From: Carboxydothermus hydrogenoformans Z-2901
Lineage (GTDB): Bacteria > Bacillota > Z-2901 > Carboxydothermales > Carboxydothermaceae
DNA: 64,000 nt
NCBI RefSeq assembly: GCF_000012865.1
Contig: NC_007503.1
Location: 992,001 to 1,056,000 of the forward strand
Direction: 5' to 3'
The notes under the pieces were generated by a model that was given only the letters and a program-made list of their open reading frames with translations, was not told the DNA's origin and ran no database searches. Every line of letters begins with the position of its first letter. Position 1 is the stretch's first letter. Positions 8,250-17,320 of this stretch are shown here, one piece after another. Made by a program: the position numbers and the translations under genes.

Positions 8250-9216
8250 AGTAAGAAACCTCAAAAAATATTTTCCGGTAGGGAAGGGCTTCGGTCCGTT
8301 TAAAGAAAAAAGATGGTTAAAAGCAGTTGATGACGTGTCTTTTACGTTATATAAAGGGGAAACTTTGGGGTTAGTGGGGGAATCGGGATGCGGTAAATCG
8401 ACGACCGGTCGTGCAATTCTGCGCTTAATTGAGCCGACTTCCGGAGAGGTTATCTTTGAGGGAGAGAACATTTTAACATTAACTCAAAAAGAGATGCGAA
8501 AAAAAAGAAGAGAAATGCAAATTATTTTTCAGGACCCTTTTGCTTCATTGGACCCGCGGATGACCGTTGCGGAAATTATTGCTGAACCGTTACGGATTTT
8601 TAAATACAAAGAAAACATTAAAAAAAGGGTGGAAGAATTAATCGAGAAGGTTGGTTTGAGCCGTTCGCATTTGGACCGTTATCCCCATGAGTTTTCCGGA
8701 GGCCAGCGCCAAAGAATTGGCATTGCCCGGGCTTTGGCCCTAAATCCCAAATTAATTGTCTGCGATGAGCCGGTTTCTGCTTTGGATGTTTCCGTTCAGG
8801 CTCAGGTTATCAATCTTTTGGAAGATTTACAAAAAGAATACGGACTAACTTATATCTTTATCGCTCACGATTTAAGTGTTGTCAAACATATTAGCCAGCG
8901 AGTCGCGGTAATGTATTTAGGAAAAATAGTGGAATCAGGACCGGTGGAGCTAATTTTTAATCAACCCAAACATCCGTACACTATCGCGTTACTCTCGGCG
9001 ATTCCGGTACCGGAGCCCGGGGCCAAAAAAGAAAGAATAATTTTAGAAGGAGATGTTCCAAGTCCCATAAACCCTCCAGCGGGCTGTAGTTTTCATCCCC
9101 GCTGTCCTGACAAAAAACCGATTTGTACTGAAGTTATGCCTGAACCTGTGGAACTGGAAAATGGGCACGTGGTGAGGTGCCATTTGTATAGCGGGGAGGT
9201 GAAAAAGGGGATATAG
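8230..9216 (+). CDS. oppF: Peptide ABC transporter ATPase, OppF type
   Basis: 328 aa, partner ATPase of OppD. Walker A GESGCGKS, signature FSGGQRQR, Walker [12 protein letters not shown] and switch His in IAHDLSV are present, with the same Cys-containing C-terminal extension ([14 protein letters not shown]). The frame opens far upstream at 8074, but that region is oppD coding sequence; ATG 8230 follows AGGGGG and gives the usual N-terminus ([14 protein letters not shown]). Translation is coupled to oppD by overlap. Confidence 0.92.
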   Translation: MMQPLLEVRNLKKYFPVGKGFGPFKEKRWLKAVDDVSFTLYKGETLGLVGESGCGKSTTGRAILRLIEPTSGEVIFEGENILTLTQKEMRKKRREMQIIFQDPFASLDPRMTVAEIIAEPLRIFKYKENIKKRVEELIEKVGLSRSHLDRYPHEFSGGQRQRIGIARALALNPKLIVCDEPVSALDVSVQAQVINLLEDLQKEYGLTYIFIAHDLSVVKHISQRVAVMYLGKIVESGPVELIFNQPKHPYTIALLSAIPVPEPGAKKERIILEGDVPSPINPPAGCSFHPRCPDKKPICTEVMPEPVELENGHVVRCHLYSGEVKKGI

Positions 9217-9279
9217 AATATTTTTATAGAGTTTTAGCAAATGCATAAGAAAATAAGCAAAATGGAGGAGGGAAAAGTT

Positions 9280-10881
9280 TTGCGGAAAATTAAGGTAGTA
9301 TCCTTTTTGGTTCTCTTAGCTTTTGTATTTACTTTAACTGCTTGCGGGGGAAATACGGCTAAAAATGAAACTAAAGAAACAAAAGAAAAAGTATTTGTTT
9401 TTGCCAAATCCGGTGATCCGGTAGGCCTGGATCCAGCAAACGTTACCGATGGGGAGTCAATTTATGTAACCCAGCAAATATTTGAAACCCTGGTGAAATA
9501 TAAGGATGACAATACCGAAGTGGTTCCCGGGCTTGCCGAGTCCTGGGAAACTTCTAAAGACGGGCTTACCTGGACTTTTCATCTCCGGAAAGGCGTAAAG
9601 TTCCACGATGGCACACCGTTTAATGCGGAAGCGGTGAAATTTAATTTTGACCGCTGGATGAATAAAAACAATCCTTACCATCACGGAGAGTTTGAGTATT
9701 ACGGTTACATGTTTGGTGGTTATCCTGGAGTGATTAAGGAGGTTAAGGTGGTTGATGAATATACCGTCCAAATTACTTTAAAAACTCCTTTAGCTCCCTT
9801 CTTATCCAACCTGGCAATGCCCAGTTTTGCTATTTCCAGTCCTGAAGCTATTAAAAAATATGGGCAGGATTACTTTAAACATCCGGTGGGTACCGGTCCA
9901 TTTAAATTTGTCGAATGGAAAAAAGATGACCGGGTGGTTTTAGAGCGGTTTGATGAATACTGGGGAGGAAAAGCCAACTTTGCCAAGGTTATTTTCCGTA
10001 CAATTCCCGACAATTCGGCCCGACTCATGGAATTAAAGTCGGGTAATGTGGATGCAATAACTGACATAAATCCTGATGATGTGGAGGCGGTTAAAAATGA
10101 CCCCAACCTGCAGTTACTGTTACGACCTTCTATGAACGTTGGGTACCTTGCGATGAACACTGAAAAGAAACCTTTTGATAATGTTAAAGTTAGACAGGCA
10201 ATTAACTATGCTATTAATAAAAAAGCGTTAGTGGATGCTTTTTACGGCGGTCTTGCCAAGCCCGCCAAGAACCCCTTGCCACCGTCCCTTTGGGGTTATA
10301 ACGATGAAATTCAAGACTACGAATATGATCCGGCCAAGGCCAAAGCTCTGTTAGCGGAAGCGGGATATCCCAATGGCTTTACCACCACCTTATGGGCAAT
10401 GCCGGTGGCAAGACCTTACATGCCGCAACCGAAACAAATAGCAGAAGCAATTCAAAAAGACTTAGAGGCGGTTGGAATTAAAGCAAAAATTGTAACTTAT
10501 GACTGGGCTACTTACTTAAAGAAAGGTGAAAATGGGGAGCATGACTTATATCTCCTGGGTTGGACCGGCGACAACGGCGACCCCGATAACTTCCTTTATG
10601 TATTGCTGGATAAAGACAATGCCAAGAAAGGTTCTGCTTCCAACGTTGCTTTCTATAAAAATGATAAAGTTCATGAATTATTAATAAAGGCCCAGCAGGA
10701 AAGTGACCAGACCAAGCGTGCCGAGTACTACAAAGAAGCTCAAGTAATTATTCATAATGATGCTCCTTGGGTTCCCCTGGTTCACTCAACGCCACCGGTG
10801 GCAGCCAGGAAATCGGTTAAAAACTGGATACCTCATCCCACCGGTAGTGAATGTTTCTTTAAAGTTGATAAAGAAGAGTAA
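9280..10881 (+). CDS. oppA: Peptide-binding lipoprotein (SBP family 5)
   Basis: 533 aa extracytoplasmic solute-binding protein anchored by lipid. The N-terminus is a lipoprotein signal: basic MRKIKVV, a hydrophobic stretch, then the lipobox LTAC. The mature protein has the family 5 features GLDPANVTD, VPGLAESWETS, FHLRKGVKFHDG and RQAINYAINKKALV. TTG 9280 is taken as start because GGAGGAGGG lies nine bases before it and the signal peptide begins there; an ATG at 9241 would add 13 residues without a ribosome site. It lies between the ATPase and permease genes. Confidence 0.92.
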   Translation: MRKIKVVSFLVLLAFVFTLTACGGNTAKNETKETKEKVFVFAKSGDPVGLDPANVTDGESIYVTQQIFETLVKYKDDNTEVVPGLAESWETSKDGLTWTFHLRKGVKFHDGTPFNAEAVKFNFDRWMNKNNPYHHGEFEYYGYMFGGYPGVIKEVKVVDEYTVQITLKTPLAPFLSNLAMPSFAISSPEAIKKYGQDYFKHPVGTGPFKFVEWKKDDRVVLERFDEYWGGKANFAKVIFRTIPDNSARLMELKSGNVDAITDINPDDVEAVKNDPNLQLLLRPSMNVGYLAMNTEKKPFDNVKVRQAINYAINKKALVDAFYGGLAKPAKNPLPPSLWGYNDEIQDYEYDPAKAKALLAEAGYPNGFTTTLWAMPVARPYMPQPKQIAEAIQKDLEAVGIKAKIVTYDWATYLKKGENGEHDLYLLGWTGDNGDPDNFLYVLLDKDNAKKGSASNVAFYKNDKVHELLIKAQQESDQTKRAEYYKEAQVIIHNDAPWVPLVHSTPPVAARKSVKNWIPHPTGSECFFKVDKEE

Positions 10882-10891
10882 CACGGGTTAT

Positions 10892-10925
10892 AAAGAAGGG
10901 GGTAAATAACCCCCTTCTTTTAAAA
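10892..10925 (+). terminator. Intra-operon hairpin between oppA and oppB
   Basis: AAAGAAGGGGG (10892-10902) pairs perfectly with CCCCCTTCTTT (10910-10920), followed by a short weak T tract. It most likely acts as a partial terminator or 3' stabiliser, giving more binding protein than permease. Confidence 0.65.
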
Positions 10926-10942
10926 ATGGAGGTATACTGTGT

Positions 10943-11947
10943 ATGGCCAACTATATAGTGAGAAGATTATTACAACTGATTCCGGTACTCTTCGGGATAA
11001 CCTTTCTTTCTTTTATGCTCATACATTTTATTCCCGGCGATCCGGTGACGGTTATTCTTGGAGAACATGCTTCACCGGAAAGGGCAGCGGAACTACGAGA
11101 GCAATTGGGTTTAAACGACCCTTTATATAAGCAGTATTTAAAGTTTTTGAATAACTTACTCCATGGAGACCTGGGACGTTCGATTATAACCCATGAAAAA
11201 GTCCTAAAAGAATTGGCAACCTTTTTTCCGGCAACGGTCGAGTTAACGCTTGCTGCCATGTTTATTGCTACCATTATCGGAATTGCAGCAGGAATTGTGG
11301 CAGCGGTTAAGCAGTATTCGTGGTTTGATAATTTAAGTATGATTGGAGCTTTAACGGGGGTTTCCATGCCGATTTTTTGGCTGGGTTTGATGCTTATATA
11401 CCTTTTTGCCCAAGTTTTAGGGTGGCTTCCTCCGTCCGCCCGTTTAAGCATTGAATATTCGGTTCCAACTGTTACCAATTTATACTTGATTGATACTTTA
11501 TTGGCGGGCAACTGGGCGGCGTTTAAGGATGCTTTAGCCCACCTAATCTTACCGGCTTTAGCTTTAGGAACAATTCCAATGTCGATTATTGCCCGCATGA
11601 CCCGGAGTTCGATGCTGGAGGTTTTACGCCAGGACTACATCCGTACTGCCCGGGCCAAAGGTCTTGGAGAAGCAACGGTAATTTTAAAACACGCTTTAAA
11701 AAATGCTTTTTTACCGGTAGTAACCGTTATTGGTTTGCAGTTTGGGTACCTTTTAGGCGGGGCGGTCATGACCGAAACGGTGTTTTCCTGGCCGGGGGTA
11801 GGACGGTATATTTATCAAGCCATTATGGCCAGGGATTTTCCCGTGGTTCAGGGTAGTATCACAATTATCGCCTTAATTTTTGTTTTAATTAATTTAATTG
11901 TCGATATTTTATATACGGTAATAGACCCCCGAATCCGGTATCAGTAG
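10943..11947 (+). CDS. oppB: Peptide ABC transporter permease, OppB type
   Basis: 334 aa integral membrane permease with about six membrane segments. The N-terminal motif IVRRLLQLIPVLFGITFLSF and the signature loop DYIRTARAKGLGE (EAA motif) that contacts the ATPases are typical of OppB/DppB. ATG 10943 follows AATGGAGG. oppC begins 14 bases downstream. Confidence 0.93.
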   Translation: MANYIVRRLLQLIPVLFGITFLSFMLIHFIPGDPVTVILGEHASPERAAELREQLGLNDPLYKQYLKFLNNLLHGDLGRSIITHEKVLKELATFFPATVELTLAAMFIATIIGIAAGIVAAVKQYSWFDNLSMIGALTGVSMPIFWLGLMLIYLFAQVLGWLPPSARLSIEYSVPTVTNLYLIDTLLAGNWAAFKDALAHLILPALALGTIPMSIIARMTRSSMLEVLRQDYIRTARAKGLGEATVILKHALKNAFLPVVTVIGLQFGYLLGGAVMTETVFSWPGVGRYIYQAIMARDFPVVQGSITIIALIFVLINLIVDILYTVIDPRIRYQ

Positions 11948-11960
11948 CAGGAGGATAGCG

Positions 11961-12809
11961 ATGGGTAAATTTTGGGAAAAAGACTGGATAAAACGCCTTT
12001 TGCAGAATAAAGCGGCGGTGGTAGGTTTAATTATTGTCTTACTATTACTCTTTGCTGCAATTTTTGCTCCCGTGCTTGCTCCCTATGACCCGATAAAAGA
12101 TGGAAGTTTACAAAATAGGTTAAAACCTCCTTCTTCGGAGCATTTGCTTGGTACCGATAAGCTGGGTAGGGATATTTTAAGCCGCATAATTTTTGGAGCA
12201 CGAATTTCGGTAGAAATTGGCGTGATTTCTGTAGGTTTGGCGTTAATCGTTGGTACGTTAATGGGTTTAATTGCCGGTTATTATGGTGGCTTACTTGACT
12301 CTTTTCTTATGCGGATTGTTGATATTATTTTAGCTTTTCCCAGCATTCTTTTGGCTATTGCCATTACTTCGGTTTTGGGGCCCAGTTTAAATAACGCGAT
12401 GATTGCTGTGGGAATTGTAATGGTACCAAGTTTTGCCCGGGTAGTACGGTCTACGGTGTTAAGTTTAAAAGAAATGGAGTTTGTGGAAGCAGCCCGGGCG
12501 ATTGGGGCCACTGATTTTACCATATTGTTTCGCCATATTTTACCAAACTCCATGGCGCCGATAATTGTTCAGGGTACCATGAATATTGGTACTGCAATAT
12601 TGGATGCCGCGGGGCTTAGCTTTTTGGGGCTTGGTGCCCAGCCGCCAACCCCTGAGTGGGGTGCGATGCTGGTTGATGCCCGGGAACTTTTAGTAAAAGC
12701 CCCTTGGGTTGCCTTCTTCCCGGGATTAGCGATTATGTTAAACGTTCTGGGCTTTAATCTTTTAGGAGATGGTTTAAGAGATGCTCTGGATCCCCGATTA
12801 AAACAATAG
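11961..12809 (+). CDS. oppC: Peptide ABC transporter permease, OppC type
   Basis: 282 aa second permease. It has the N-terminal OppC segment (KAAVVGLIIVLLLLFAAIFAP), LLGTDKLGRDILSRII, and the ATPase-contact loop EFVEAARAIGATD. Start ATG 11961 follows AGGAGG. It ends the operon; a terminator lies seven bases downstream. Confidence 0.93.
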   Translation: MGKFWEKDWIKRLLQNKAAVVGLIIVLLLLFAAIFAPVLAPYDPIKDGSLQNRLKPPSSEHLLGTDKLGRDILSRIIFGARISVEIGVISVGLALIVGTLMGLIAGYYGGLLDSFLMRIVDIILAFPSILLAIAITSVLGPSLNNAMIAVGIVMVPSFARVVRSTVLSLKEMEFVEAARAIGATDFTILFRHILPNSMAPIIVQGTMNIGTAILDAAGLSFLGLGAQPPTPEWGAMLVDARELLVKAPWVAFFPGLAIMLNVLGFNLLGDGLRDALDPRLKQ

Positions 12810-12815
12810 GTTTTT

Positions 12816-12842
12816 AAGCTGCAATTCCTGCAGCTTTTTTTG
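12816..12842 (+). terminator. Terminator of the opp operon
   Basis: AGCTGCA (12817-12823) pairs with TGCAGCT (12829-12835), followed by seven T. A TATAAT at 12845-12850 just after it may start the next unit, but no convincing -35 box is present. Confidence 0.8.
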
Positions 12843-12885
12843 TGCTATAATTAATTGAAAACAGGGAAGTTAAGGAGGGAAATTT

Positions 12886-13758
12886 TTGGAAAATTATCAA
12901 AACCTTCTACAAAAAATGGAAGAAGCGGGGTATTTAACCTCTCCGGAGATTGCCATTCCAGTTTTCTTAGCTTTAAAATTAAACAAGCCAATTTTAGTTG
13001 AAGGACCTCCCGGAGTTGGTAAAACGGAGCTGGCAAAGGTGCTGGCTAAAGTGTTAAATACAGAACTAATTCGCCTTCAGTGTTATGAAGGTTTGGATGA
13101 AGCTAAAGCTTTATACGAATGGAACTATCATAAACAGTTAATTGCCATTCAAAGCAGTAAAAATAACGACGATAAGACTTTTGTTTTTTCCGAGGAGTAC
13201 CTTTTGGAAAGACCTTTACTGAAAGCTCTTCGGGCGCAAAAAAAGCCAGTGCTATTAATCGATGAAATTGATAAAGTGGATGAAGAATTTGAAGCATTTT
13301 TATTTGAGCTTCTTTCGGATTTTCAGGTAACAATACCGGAGCTTGGAACAATTAAGGCCAGGGAGATTCCTTTGGTGGTGCTAACGAGCAACGGAAGTCG
13401 CGAATTATCCGATGGTTTAAAACGGCGAGCCGTTTATTTATATATTGATTTTCCCGATATAAAGTTAGAGACAAAGATAATTCTTAAAAAAGTAAAAGAA
13501 ATTCATCAAGAATTAGCGGAAAAAGTGGCAACGGCCGTTCACTTTCTCCGCCGGGAGATGGATCTTTATAAACCTCCCGCTATTTCCGAGACGTTGGACT
13601 GGGCAAAAACTCTTGCTTTATTGGGGGATGAGCGCTTAACTAAAGAGTTTATCGAAAACACCATTGGGTTTGTTTTAAAAAATAAAGAGGATATTGAGAC
13701 GTTTTATGAAAAAGGGGGGGCAAATCGCTTGCTCCAATATATAGATGAAAATACTTAA
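12886..13758 (+). CDS. MoxR-family AAA+ ATPase (module 1)
   Basis: 290 aa. AAA+ ATPase with Walker A EGPPGVGKTE, Walker B LLIDEIDKVDEEFE, sensor 1 VVLTSNGSRELSDGLKRR. MoxR proteins act as chaperone-like ATPases that, with a VWA partner, mature or insert cofactors into enzymes; the client here is unknown. The partner VWA gene follows 13 bases downstream. A close paralogue of this pair is at 57.0-59.2 kb. TTG 12886 follows GGAGGG. Confidence 0.88.
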   Translation: MENYQNLLQKMEEAGYLTSPEIAIPVFLALKLNKPILVEGPPGVGKTELAKVLAKVLNTELIRLQCYEGLDEAKALYEWNYHKQLIAIQSSKNNDDKTFVFSEEYLLERPLLKALRAQKKPVLLIDEIDKVDEEFEAFLFELLSDFQVTIPELGTIKAREIPLVVLTSNGSRELSDGLKRRAVYLYIDFPDIKLETKIILKKVKEIHQELAEKVATAVHFLRREMDLYKPPAISETLDWAKTLALLGDERLTKEFIENTIGFVLKNKEDIETFYEKGGANRLLQYIDENT

Positions 13759-13771
13759 ATGAGGGAGTAAA

Positions 13772-15007
13772 ATGTTAAAAAATGTCCTGTTTTTTGTGGA
13801 TTTATTAAGGATTCAGGGATTTTCCATTTCCACCGGGGAAATTGAAGATTTGTTAAAAGCCCTGGCGTTAGTCAATCCCCAGAATAATAGCGAGTTAAAA
13901 GCGGTTTTTCAGGCAACATTACTAAAAAGTAGCGGTCTTAAAGATAGTTTTGGTGAAATTTTTGATTTTTATTTTACCGATGATTTTTTAAAACCAGTCC
14001 ACCACCCAAGGCAAAAATGGGAGGATAAAGCCCACAAGGTTAATCAAGCTTTGAAACAGGTCGGTATTTACCGGGAAATTGAATTTAATAATAAGGAAAA
14101 GGAAGTTTTAAACAGTCTTCCGCCGGAAGTTTTCCAAAAGCTATACGAAAAAATTAAGCAATTTTACCCCAATCAAATTGTAGATAGCTTTCCTCTGTTA
14201 GAAAAAACCATAAAGGGAGTCTTAAAATATTATCAAGAACGGATGGTTTTACCGGAGGCGGGAGTTGGTGGTCGGAGAAAAGACCTTTTTACTGCTAATT
14301 TAAAAGATTTAAGCGAACGGGATTACGAAAGGGTGGAAAAATTAATTAAACGTTATGCGGGAAGATTAAATGCCAAAGCTTCGAGGCGCTTGAAAGAAAC
14401 CAGGAGAAAAAAGTATATAAACTTACGAAAAACCATTCGCGCCAATTTATCCCACGGGGGAGTGTTATTTAACTTAAAATACCGGGAGAAGAAAAAAAAT
14501 AAGCCCCAAATTACCCTTTTAATTGATGTTTCGGCGTCGATGGCGATTTACGCTAAATTTGCCCTTTCTTTTTTATTTGCTGTGGCGCGAAGCTTAAAAA
14601 AAATTGAACTCTACCTTTTTGCCGAAGATTTAGAAGTGTTACCGCTTAAAAATTATAACAAGTCTCTTTTGGATTTAAAGCGGCTAATTGAAGATAGCCA
14701 GCAGTGGGGACGCGGAACAAATCTCAATCAAGCCTTAAAAAGTTACCTAAATATTGCCAAAACCAGGAGAAGTTTTCGACAGACGCTTTTAATCTTTTCC
14801 GATGGAAAAACGGTGCAGTTTGCTGAAACGTTAGAAGAGCTTAAGAAAATTTGCCGGCAATACCAGGATGTAAAATTTTTAAATCCGGTACCGGCCAAAA
14901 AATGGCAGGAAGATACTTTACTTAAAAAATTAGCCCAAGAAGTTTCCATGATTGAAACAAACAGCGTAGAACATTTGCAGGCTGTATTCAGTAAAATTTT
15001 GAGTTAA
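13772..15007 (+). CDS. CoxE-like VWA-domain protein (module 1)
   Basis: 411 aa. The N-terminal half (FVDLLRIQGFSISTGEIEDLLKAL) is the helical region of CoxE-like proteins; the C-terminal half is a von Willebrand A domain with a MIDAS metal site: DVSAS (Asp252), a Thr in GRGTNLNQAL and Asp in IFSDGKT. Basic linker RRLKETRRKKYINLRKT lies between them. With the upstream MoxR ATPase it forms the usual two-protein chaperone module. No CO dehydrogenase (cox) structural genes are nearby, so the client is open. Twelve bases separate it from bshB1. Confidence 0.85.
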   Translation: MLKNVLFFVDLLRIQGFSISTGEIEDLLKALALVNPQNNSELKAVFQATLLKSSGLKDSFGEIFDFYFTDDFLKPVHHPRQKWEDKAHKVNQALKQVGIYREIEFNNKEKEVLNSLPPEVFQKLYEKIKQFYPNQIVDSFPLLEKTIKGVLKYYQERMVLPEAGVGGRRKDLFTANLKDLSERDYERVEKLIKRYAGRLNAKASRRLKETRRKKYINLRKTIRANLSHGGVLFNLKYREKKKNKPQITLLIDVSASMAIYAKFALSFLFAVARSLKKIELYLFAEDLEVLPLKNYNKSLLDLKRLIEDSQQWGRGTNLNQALKSYLNIAKTRRSFRQTLLIFSDGKTVQFAETLEELKKICRQYQDVKFLNPVPAKKWQEDTLLKKLAQEVSMIETNSVEHLQAVFSKILS

Positions 15008-15020
15008 GGAGGAAAAATAA

Positions 15021-15728
15021 ATGGAAAAGGTTGATTTTTTAGCTTTTGGAGCCCACCCTGATGATATTGAATGCGGCATTGGTGGAACGATTGCCAAATT
15101 AACCCGGCTTGGTTATAAAGTGGGACTGGTGGATTTAACCCTGGGTGAAATGGCTACCAACGGTACTATCGAACAACGTCAGGATGAAGCGTATAAGGCA
15201 ATGGAAATTTTAGGAGCAAGCTTTCGGATAAATTTAGAAATTCCTGATCGGGGTATTAATTTAACGCCGGAAAATATCGAAAAAGTAGTCGAGATTTTAC
15301 GCAAAGCACAGCCGAAGGTGATTGCTGCCCCCTACTGGGTGGACAGGCATCCGGATCACGAAAGGGCTGGAAGCTTAGTTAAAGAAGGTTTCTTTAGTGC
15401 AGGACTGAACAAAGTGTTACCGGAAATAAAGCCAATTAAAAGACCGGAGAAGTATTTAAGATATTTTTTAACGATTTCAGCTACACCGAGCTTTGTGGTT
15501 GATGTAACCGAATATTATTCCATTAAAAAAAGGGCTGTATTAGCCCATGTTTCGCAGTTTGCGCACCGTCCGGAATTCAGTCAGACATTTTTAAATGAAG
15601 GACAGTTTCTGGGCAGGATAGAAAGCCGGGACCTCTTTTTTGGAGCGCAAATAGGAAAAAGGTACGGAGAAGGTTTTGTCTTACAGGAATTACTGGAGTT
15701 AGAACACCCCCTGGTATTGATTAAGTAG
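15021..15728 (+). CDS. bshB1: Bacillithiol biosynthesis deacetylase BshB1
   Basis: 235 aa zinc deacetylase of the LmbE/PIG-L family that removes the acetyl group from N-acetylglucosaminyl-malate in bacillithiol synthesis. The zinc/catalytic motif AHPDDIE is at residues 11-17, and the second metal His is in DRHPDHERAG. The TLGEMATNGT segment and HVSQF are characteristic of BshB1. Its neighbour bshA encodes the preceding step, which makes the assignment firm. GGAGG precedes the ATG. Confidence 0.92.
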   Translation: MEKVDFLAFGAHPDDIECGIGGTIAKLTRLGYKVGLVDLTLGEMATNGTIEQRQDEAYKAMEILGASFRINLEIPDRGINLTPENIEKVVEILRKAQPKVIAAPYWVDRHPDHERAGSLVKEGFFSAGLNKVLPEIKPIKRPEKYLRYFLTISATPSFVVDVTEYYSIKKRAVLAHVSQFAHRPEFSQTFLNEGQFLGRIESRDLFFGAQIGKRYGEGFVLQELLELEHPLVLIK

Positions 15729-15736
15729 GTGATCCT

Positions 15737-16873
15737 GTGAAAATCGGTATTGTTTGTTATCCCGGTTATGGCGGAAGTGGGGTTGTAGCTGCGGAACTGG
15801 GAAAAGCTTTAGGACAAAAAGGGATTGAAGTCCATTTCATCTGCCTTGAACGCCCTTTTCGTTTGGAAGGAATTCTCCCCGGGATTTATTACCACGAGGT
15901 AGAGCCGGTCGATTATCCGCTTTTTAAGTTTCCGTTATACTACTTACCCCTGGCCGGAAAAATTATTGAAGTTGTTCGAACTTACCATATAGACTTAATT
16001 CATACCCACTATGCTATCCCCCATACGGTGGCAGCCTTGATGGCGAAGGAAATTTTAAGTAGCGAAGGTAAAGAGCTCAAAGTTATTACTACCCTCCATG
16101 GCACTGATGTTACCTTAGTTGGCCAGCGGCGAGAACTTTTTGATGTAACCCGCTGGTCCATACTAAAATCCGATGGTGTTACAGCGGTTTCCGAGTATTT
16201 AAAAAATGTAACCTGTGAGATATTTGCCATAAGTCCCAGGACCATTGAGGTTATCTACAATTTTGTTGATCTTGACGAGTATCGGCCGAAAACGGATGAA
16301 AGTTTAAAAGAAAAATTGGGAGTTCCGGAAAAGCAAAAAGTAATCATACATATTTCCAATTTTCGGCCAGTAAAACGGGCCTTAGATGTTTTAGAAATTT
16401 TTTCTAAAGTGCAAACCGAGGTTGATAGTGTCTTAGTGTACGTAGGTGAGGGACCGGATACCGGAAAAGTTCTCAATGAAGTGCAGAAGAAAAATCTTAC
16501 AAATAAGGTGAAGTTTTTAGGGAAAATGCCCAAAGTCAGTGACGTGTTAAGTATTTCCGATGTACTGTTAATTACTTCCGAAACCGAGAGTTTTGGTTTG
16601 GTAGCTTTGGAAGCGATGGCTATGGAAGTTCCGGTGGTTGCTTACCGGGTTGGAGGTTTGCCGGAGGTAGTTGTTGATGGGCAGACCGGTTACCTGGTGG
16701 ATTATTTGGATCTCGAAAAGGCGGCAGAGGCGGTGGTAAAATTACTTAAGGAGCCTTGGCTTAAAAGGGATTTTGGAAGATGGGGGCGAATTAGAGCAAA
16801 AGAACGTTTTAGTAAAGAAAAACAAGTAATAAACTATTTAAACTACTATGAAAAAATTTTAAAGGGATTATAA
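15737..16873 (+). CDS. bshA: N-acetyl-alpha-glucosaminyl L-malate synthase BshA
   Basis: 378 aa GT4-type glycosyltransferase that joins UDP-GlcNAc to L-malate, the first step of bacillithiol synthesis. The N-terminal YPGYGGSGVVAAELG, the mid segment HTHYAIPHTVAALMA and the C-terminal nucleotide-sugar motif ETESFGLVALEAMA (ESFGL..E) are typical BshA features. GTG 15737 begins eight bases after bshB1. The ligase gene bshC is not in the window. Confidence 0.92.
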   Translation: MKIGIVCYPGYGGSGVVAAELGKALGQKGIEVHFICLERPFRLEGILPGIYYHEVEPVDYPLFKFPLYYLPLAGKIIEVVRTYHIDLIHTHYAIPHTVAALMAKEILSSEGKELKVITTLHGTDVTLVGQRRELFDVTRWSILKSDGVTAVSEYLKNVTCEIFAISPRTIEVIYNFVDLDEYRPKTDESLKEKLGVPEKQKVIIHISNFRPVKRALDVLEIFSKVQTEVDSVLVYVGEGPDTGKVLNEVQKKNLTNKVKFLGKMPKVSDVLSISDVLLITSETESFGLVALEAMAMEVPVVAYRVGGLPEVVVDGQTGYLVDYLDLEKAAEAVVKLLKEPWLKRDFGRWGRIRAKERFSKEKQVINYLNYYEKILKGL

Positions 16874-16893
16874 TAGTAAATAAGAACTATTAT
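16870..16893. promoter_or_regulatory. Inverted repeat, candidate Fur/PerR operator
   Basis: ATAATAGT (16870-16877) and ACTATTAT (16886-16893) form a perfect 8-bp inverted repeat in an AT-rich stretch across the bshA stop codon and 26 bases ahead of the PerR-like gene. Fur/PerR boxes are AT-rich inverted repeats with ATAAT/ATTAT halves, so autoregulation is plausible, though the spacing is longer than the classic 7-1-7 arrangement. Confidence 0.45.
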
Positions 16894-16918
16894 CATAATT
16901 TTTCTTGAGGTGAAACCA

Positions 16919-17320
16919 ATGGCAGCAACCACAAGAATGACCCGACAAAAGAAAGTTATTATTGACATTTTAAAAAATACCAAAAATCATCCAACCGCCG
17001 ATTGGATTTACGAACAGGCGCGAAGAATAATTCCCGATATAAGCCTTGGTACCGTTTACCGGAATTTGAGACAATTAACCCAATCCGGGGAAATTTTAGA
17101 ACTGAATTATGGCAGTTCTTACAGCCGTTTTGACGGAAATCCGGTGCCTCATTACCATTTTGTATGTGAAAATTGTGGCAGGGTTTACGATGTAGATATG
17201 CCCGTCTTAGAGAAGATTGAAAAAGAAGTGGAAAAAAAGATGGGGTTTTCTGTAAAAAATCATCGTTTAGAATTTTACGGAGTATGCAGTGATTGCCAGC
17301 AAAAAGTTAGGGTGGATTAA
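16919..17320 (+). CDS. Fur-family metalloregulator, PerR-like
   Basis: 133 aa. N-terminal winged helix (MTRQKKVIIDILKNTKNHPTAD then LGTVYRNLRQL) and C-terminal dimerisation domain with a structural zinc site formed by CENC and CSDC. The regulatory metal site residues of PerR appear as His in NHPTAD, Asp in RFDGN, His-His in HYHFVC and Asp in VYDVD, favouring a peroxide sensor over Fur. ATG 16919 is spaced seven bases from TTGAGGTG; GTG 16910 is within that site. It follows the bacillithiol genes, a coherent redox-stress neighbourhood, and ends one base before the next gene. Confidence 0.82.
   Translation: MAATTRMTRQKKVIIDILKNTKNHPTADWIYEQARRIIPDISLGTVYRNLRQLTQSGEILELNYGSSYSRFDGNPVPHYHFVCENCGRVYDVDMPVLEKIEKEVEKKMGFSVKNHRLEFYGVCSDCQQKVRVD

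Noticed and set aside
10951-11598. 215-codon open frame on the minus strand within oppB
   Set aside because: It mirrors a permease gene with clear conserved motifs; long antisense frames arise from its codon use.
12886-15007. Part of an aerobic CO dehydrogenase (cox) cluster
   Set aside because: The MoxR and VWA proteins resemble CoxD/CoxE, but no coxM, coxS or coxL genes are present in the window.
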